Shown here: positions 48,744 to 50,167 of the stretch, piece by piece
Layout of the letters: every line of letters begins with the position of its first letter
Position numbering within the stretch: position 1 is the stretch's first letter
Assembly (NCBI GenBank): GCA_021812985.1
Contig: JAKAMG010000021.1
Span: 1-50,167, forward strand
From: Bacteroidota bacterium
GTDB taxonomy: Bacteria; Bacteroidota; Ignavibacteria; Kryptoniales; JAKASW01
Length of the DNA stretch: 50,167 nucleotides
Direction: 5' to 3'
Notes under the pieces: generated by a model
Database searches by the model: none
The model's input: the letters and a program-made list of their open reading frames with translations, nothing else
Told to the model about the DNA's origin: nothing
Translations under genes and position numbers: made by a program

Positions 48744-48804
48744 GTGGATCGCCGGGGTTTATTTCCAGTCAGATAATTGGCTCGGATTCGTTATCTTGTA
48801 GCGT

Positions 48805-49887
48805 ATGAGAGTCACGCCAGATAAGCTGGCTGAATTCAGGGCGGAGGTTCCGCTCTCGCAGTTCACCACTATTCGACTGGGAGGAAACGCTCAGTATTTC
48901 GTCATATGCCGCACTCTCGACGAAATAGTATCGGCCGTCAGTTTTTTTCAGACGACCGGATTTCCTCTCATGATACTTGGCGGTGGGAGCAACGTCGTAT
49001 TCTCTGACAACGGCTTCAGAGGCCTTGTGCTGAAGGTCGACCTGAAAGGTATCAGCGTCAGAGATGAGGGCGGCTCCGCGGTGCTGACAGCATCTGCCGG
49101 CGAAGCATGGGATGATGTCGTCCGCTTCGCGGTCGATAACAATCTCGCGGGAATTGAATGCCTGTCCGGCATACCCGGTTCGGTCGGAGCCACGCCGATC
49201 CAGAATGTCGGTGCGTACGGGCAGGAGGTCAAGGATACGATTGTATCCGTAAGGGTCCTTGACAGACAATCGCTTGGGATTGTGGATATCGCGGCGGCGG
49301 AGTGCAAGTTCGGTTATCGAAGAAGCAGGTTCAAAGGCGAAGACAGGAACCGTTATGTTGTTGTCGAAGTGAGTTACAGGCTGATTCCCTCGGGCGAGCC
49401 TACTATAAAGTATGCCGAGCTGAAGGAATACATCGAATCCGGAAGGAGCCGGGAAGCGAAAGCGCCGGGTAGCGGATTGGCAGATGTGAGAGAAGCCGTG
49501 CTCGCTCTGCGGAGAAGGAAATCGATGGTGGTTGACCCGGAAGATCCCAACAGCAGATCCGTCGGTTCATTTTTCCTGAATCCCGTGCTATCTAAGGATG
49601 AGTACGAGGTATTCCTTGAGAAGTCAAAACATTTCGGGTTCGACAGAGTGCCGTCATTCGCGAGTGAAGGAGGGACAAAGGTCCCGGCCGCCTGGCTCGT
49701 TGAGAATGCCGGTTTCCAGAAGGGCATGAGAAAAGGCGGGGTTGGGATATCTGCCAATCACGCCCTCGCGCTCGTGAACTACGCCGGCACTTCGAAGGAG
49801 CTCATGGAGCTCGCTTCCGATATCGAGGAAGGAGTCCGGGAGAAATTCGGGATCGCCCTCGAAAGAGAAGCCGTAATTGTGAACTGA
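48805..49887 (+). CDS. murB: UDP-N-acetylenolpyruvoylglucosamine reductase (MurB, type I)
   Basis: The 360-residue flavoenzyme reduces UDP-GlcNAc-enolpyruvate to UDP-MurNAc in peptidoglycan synthesis. FAD-binding motifs TTIRLGGNAQYFV, LMILGGGSNVVFSD and GIPGSVGATPIQNVGAYG are present, with the tyrosine-loop feature of type I enzymes (GYRRSRFK) and the catalytic serine in GSFFLNP. The ATG at 48805 has no Shine-Dalgarno; TATCTT ends seven bases upstream, so a leaderless transcript is possible. It is isolated from other wall genes here. Confidence 0.96.
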   Translation: MRVTPDKLAEFRAEVPLSQFTTIRLGGNAQYFVICRTLDEIVSAVSFFQTTGFPLMILGGGSNVVFSDNGFRGLVLKVDLKGISVRDEGGSAVLTASAGEAWDDVVRFAVDNNLAGIECLSGIPGSVGATPIQNVGAYGQEVKDTIVSVRVLDRQSLGIVDIAAAECKFGYRRSRFKGEDRNRYVVVEVSYRLIPSGEPTIKYAELKEYIESGRSREAKAPGSGLADVREAVLALRRRKSMVVDPEDPNSRSVGSFFLNPVLSKDEYEVFLEKSKHFGFDRVPSFASEGGTKVPAAWLVENAGFQKGMRKGGVGISANHALALVNYAGTSKELMELASDIEEGVREKFGIALEREAVIVN

Positions 49888-49956
49888 ACCTGTTCCATGC
49901 GGCGTCGAAAATATTGAACATTAATTAGTAGCAAATAAGGGAATGGTGAAGACAAG

Positions 49957-50167
49957 TTGTTAAAAGACCTTTTCAAAAAACTGTTTGGTCGTGCTGAAGC
50001 AAAACCAGATACAAAGAAGAACGATGAAAGAGCCCCGAAACAAAAAGATGCCTCAGGGCAGAGGCAGGGGGGGAATCAGAGGAGATATCCTGACAGTCAA
50101 AACAGGAGACAGGAAGGAGGAAGACGTCAGGGCGGAAGGAGCCAGGGTGACAGGCCGCAGGGCGCGA
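49957..50167 (+). CDS. Probable DEAD-box RNA helicase (RhlB-like), N-terminal part (partial)
   Basis: A TTG at 49957 with GGTGA seven bases upstream opens a frame running off the window (70 codons visible). The start, (M)LKDLFKKLFGRAEAKPD, recalls the beginning of pseudomonad RhlB proteins, and the following stretch is a disordered basic segment rich in Arg, Gln and Gly (repeated QGG, RRQ, NQR). Such tails are common on RNA helicases and other RNA-binding proteins. The helicase core lies beyond the window, so the identification is tentative. Confidence 0.45.
   Translation, partial: MLKDLFKKLFGRAEAKPDTKKNDERAPKQKDASGQRQGGNQRRYPDSQNRRQEGGRRQGGRSQGDRPQGA

Overview
The window reads as chromosomal DNA from a motile, diderm (Gram-negative) bacterium of moderately high GC. 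It carries P- and L-ring flagellar genes, outer-membrane-type proteins and a Shine-Dalgarno-led translation style with frequent GTG/TTG starts. DUF3109 inside the fatty-acid cluster, and an outer-membrane protein type I associate with Bacteroidota/Ignavibacteriota/Gemmatimonadota-like genomes, suggest the Bacteroidota-Chlorobiota-Ignavibacteriota neighbourhood. This is inference from gene content; no 16S or other decisive marker is present.

Region 1 (1-22.9 kb, all + strand) is one compact flagellar/chemotaxis polycistron in which nearly every junction overlaps or abuts. The order is fliR (tail), flhB, flhA, flhF, flhG, a small membrane protein, fliA, a regulatory insert (HDOD fused to a sigma-region-4-like domain, second HDOD, GAF histidine kinase, membrane-anchored SwrB/DUF2802-like protein), flgF, a possible small ORF, flgG, flgA, flgH, flgI, flgJ (rod-binding plus SLT), flgN, flgK, flgL, motA, motB, fliW, csrA, a REC-Hpt protein, cheY and a GT2-TPR glycosyltransferase. 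A hairpin terminator follows at about 22.97 kb. The cluster joins export gate, placement GTPases, sigma-28, rod/ring/hook-junction parts, stator, the FliW-CsrA switch and phosphotransfer proteins.

Region 2 (23.0-29.1 kb) is metabolic and membrane: 3-hydroxyacyl-CoA dehydrogenase, acetate kinase, a 49-residue membrane protein, a BtpA-family protein, then a CPA2 cation/proton antiporter coupled to an MscS-type channel.

Region 3 (29.3-37.1 kb) is the phospholipid/fatty-acid operon: a promoter and leader hairpin, DUF177 (yceD), rpmF, plsX, fabH, fabD, a Cys-rich DUF3109 protein, fabG, acpP, fabF and rnc.

Region 4 (37.1-50.2 kb) is mixed single genes: a Tat-exported glycoside-hydrolase-like protein, an SRPBCC protein with no canonical start codon, a Lon-like protease (-), a lipoprotein (-), an outer-membrane protein, carA (-), glnB with a possible sigma-54 promoter, era, DUF1015, murB, and the N-terminus of a probable DEAD-box helicase running off the end.

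The most unusual content is the regulatory insert at 6.3-10.4 kb, above all the HDOD protein whose C-terminus looks like the sigma region 4 of the FliA encoded just upstream. Also notable are the SRPBCC gene with a perfect Shine-Dalgarno but no AUG/GUG/UUG start, and three genes (antiporter, plsX, murB) with no Shine-Dalgarno and a -10-like hexamer 6-8 nt before the ATG, which hints at leaderless transcripts. I see no rRNA, tRNA, CRISPR array, transposase or prophage gene.
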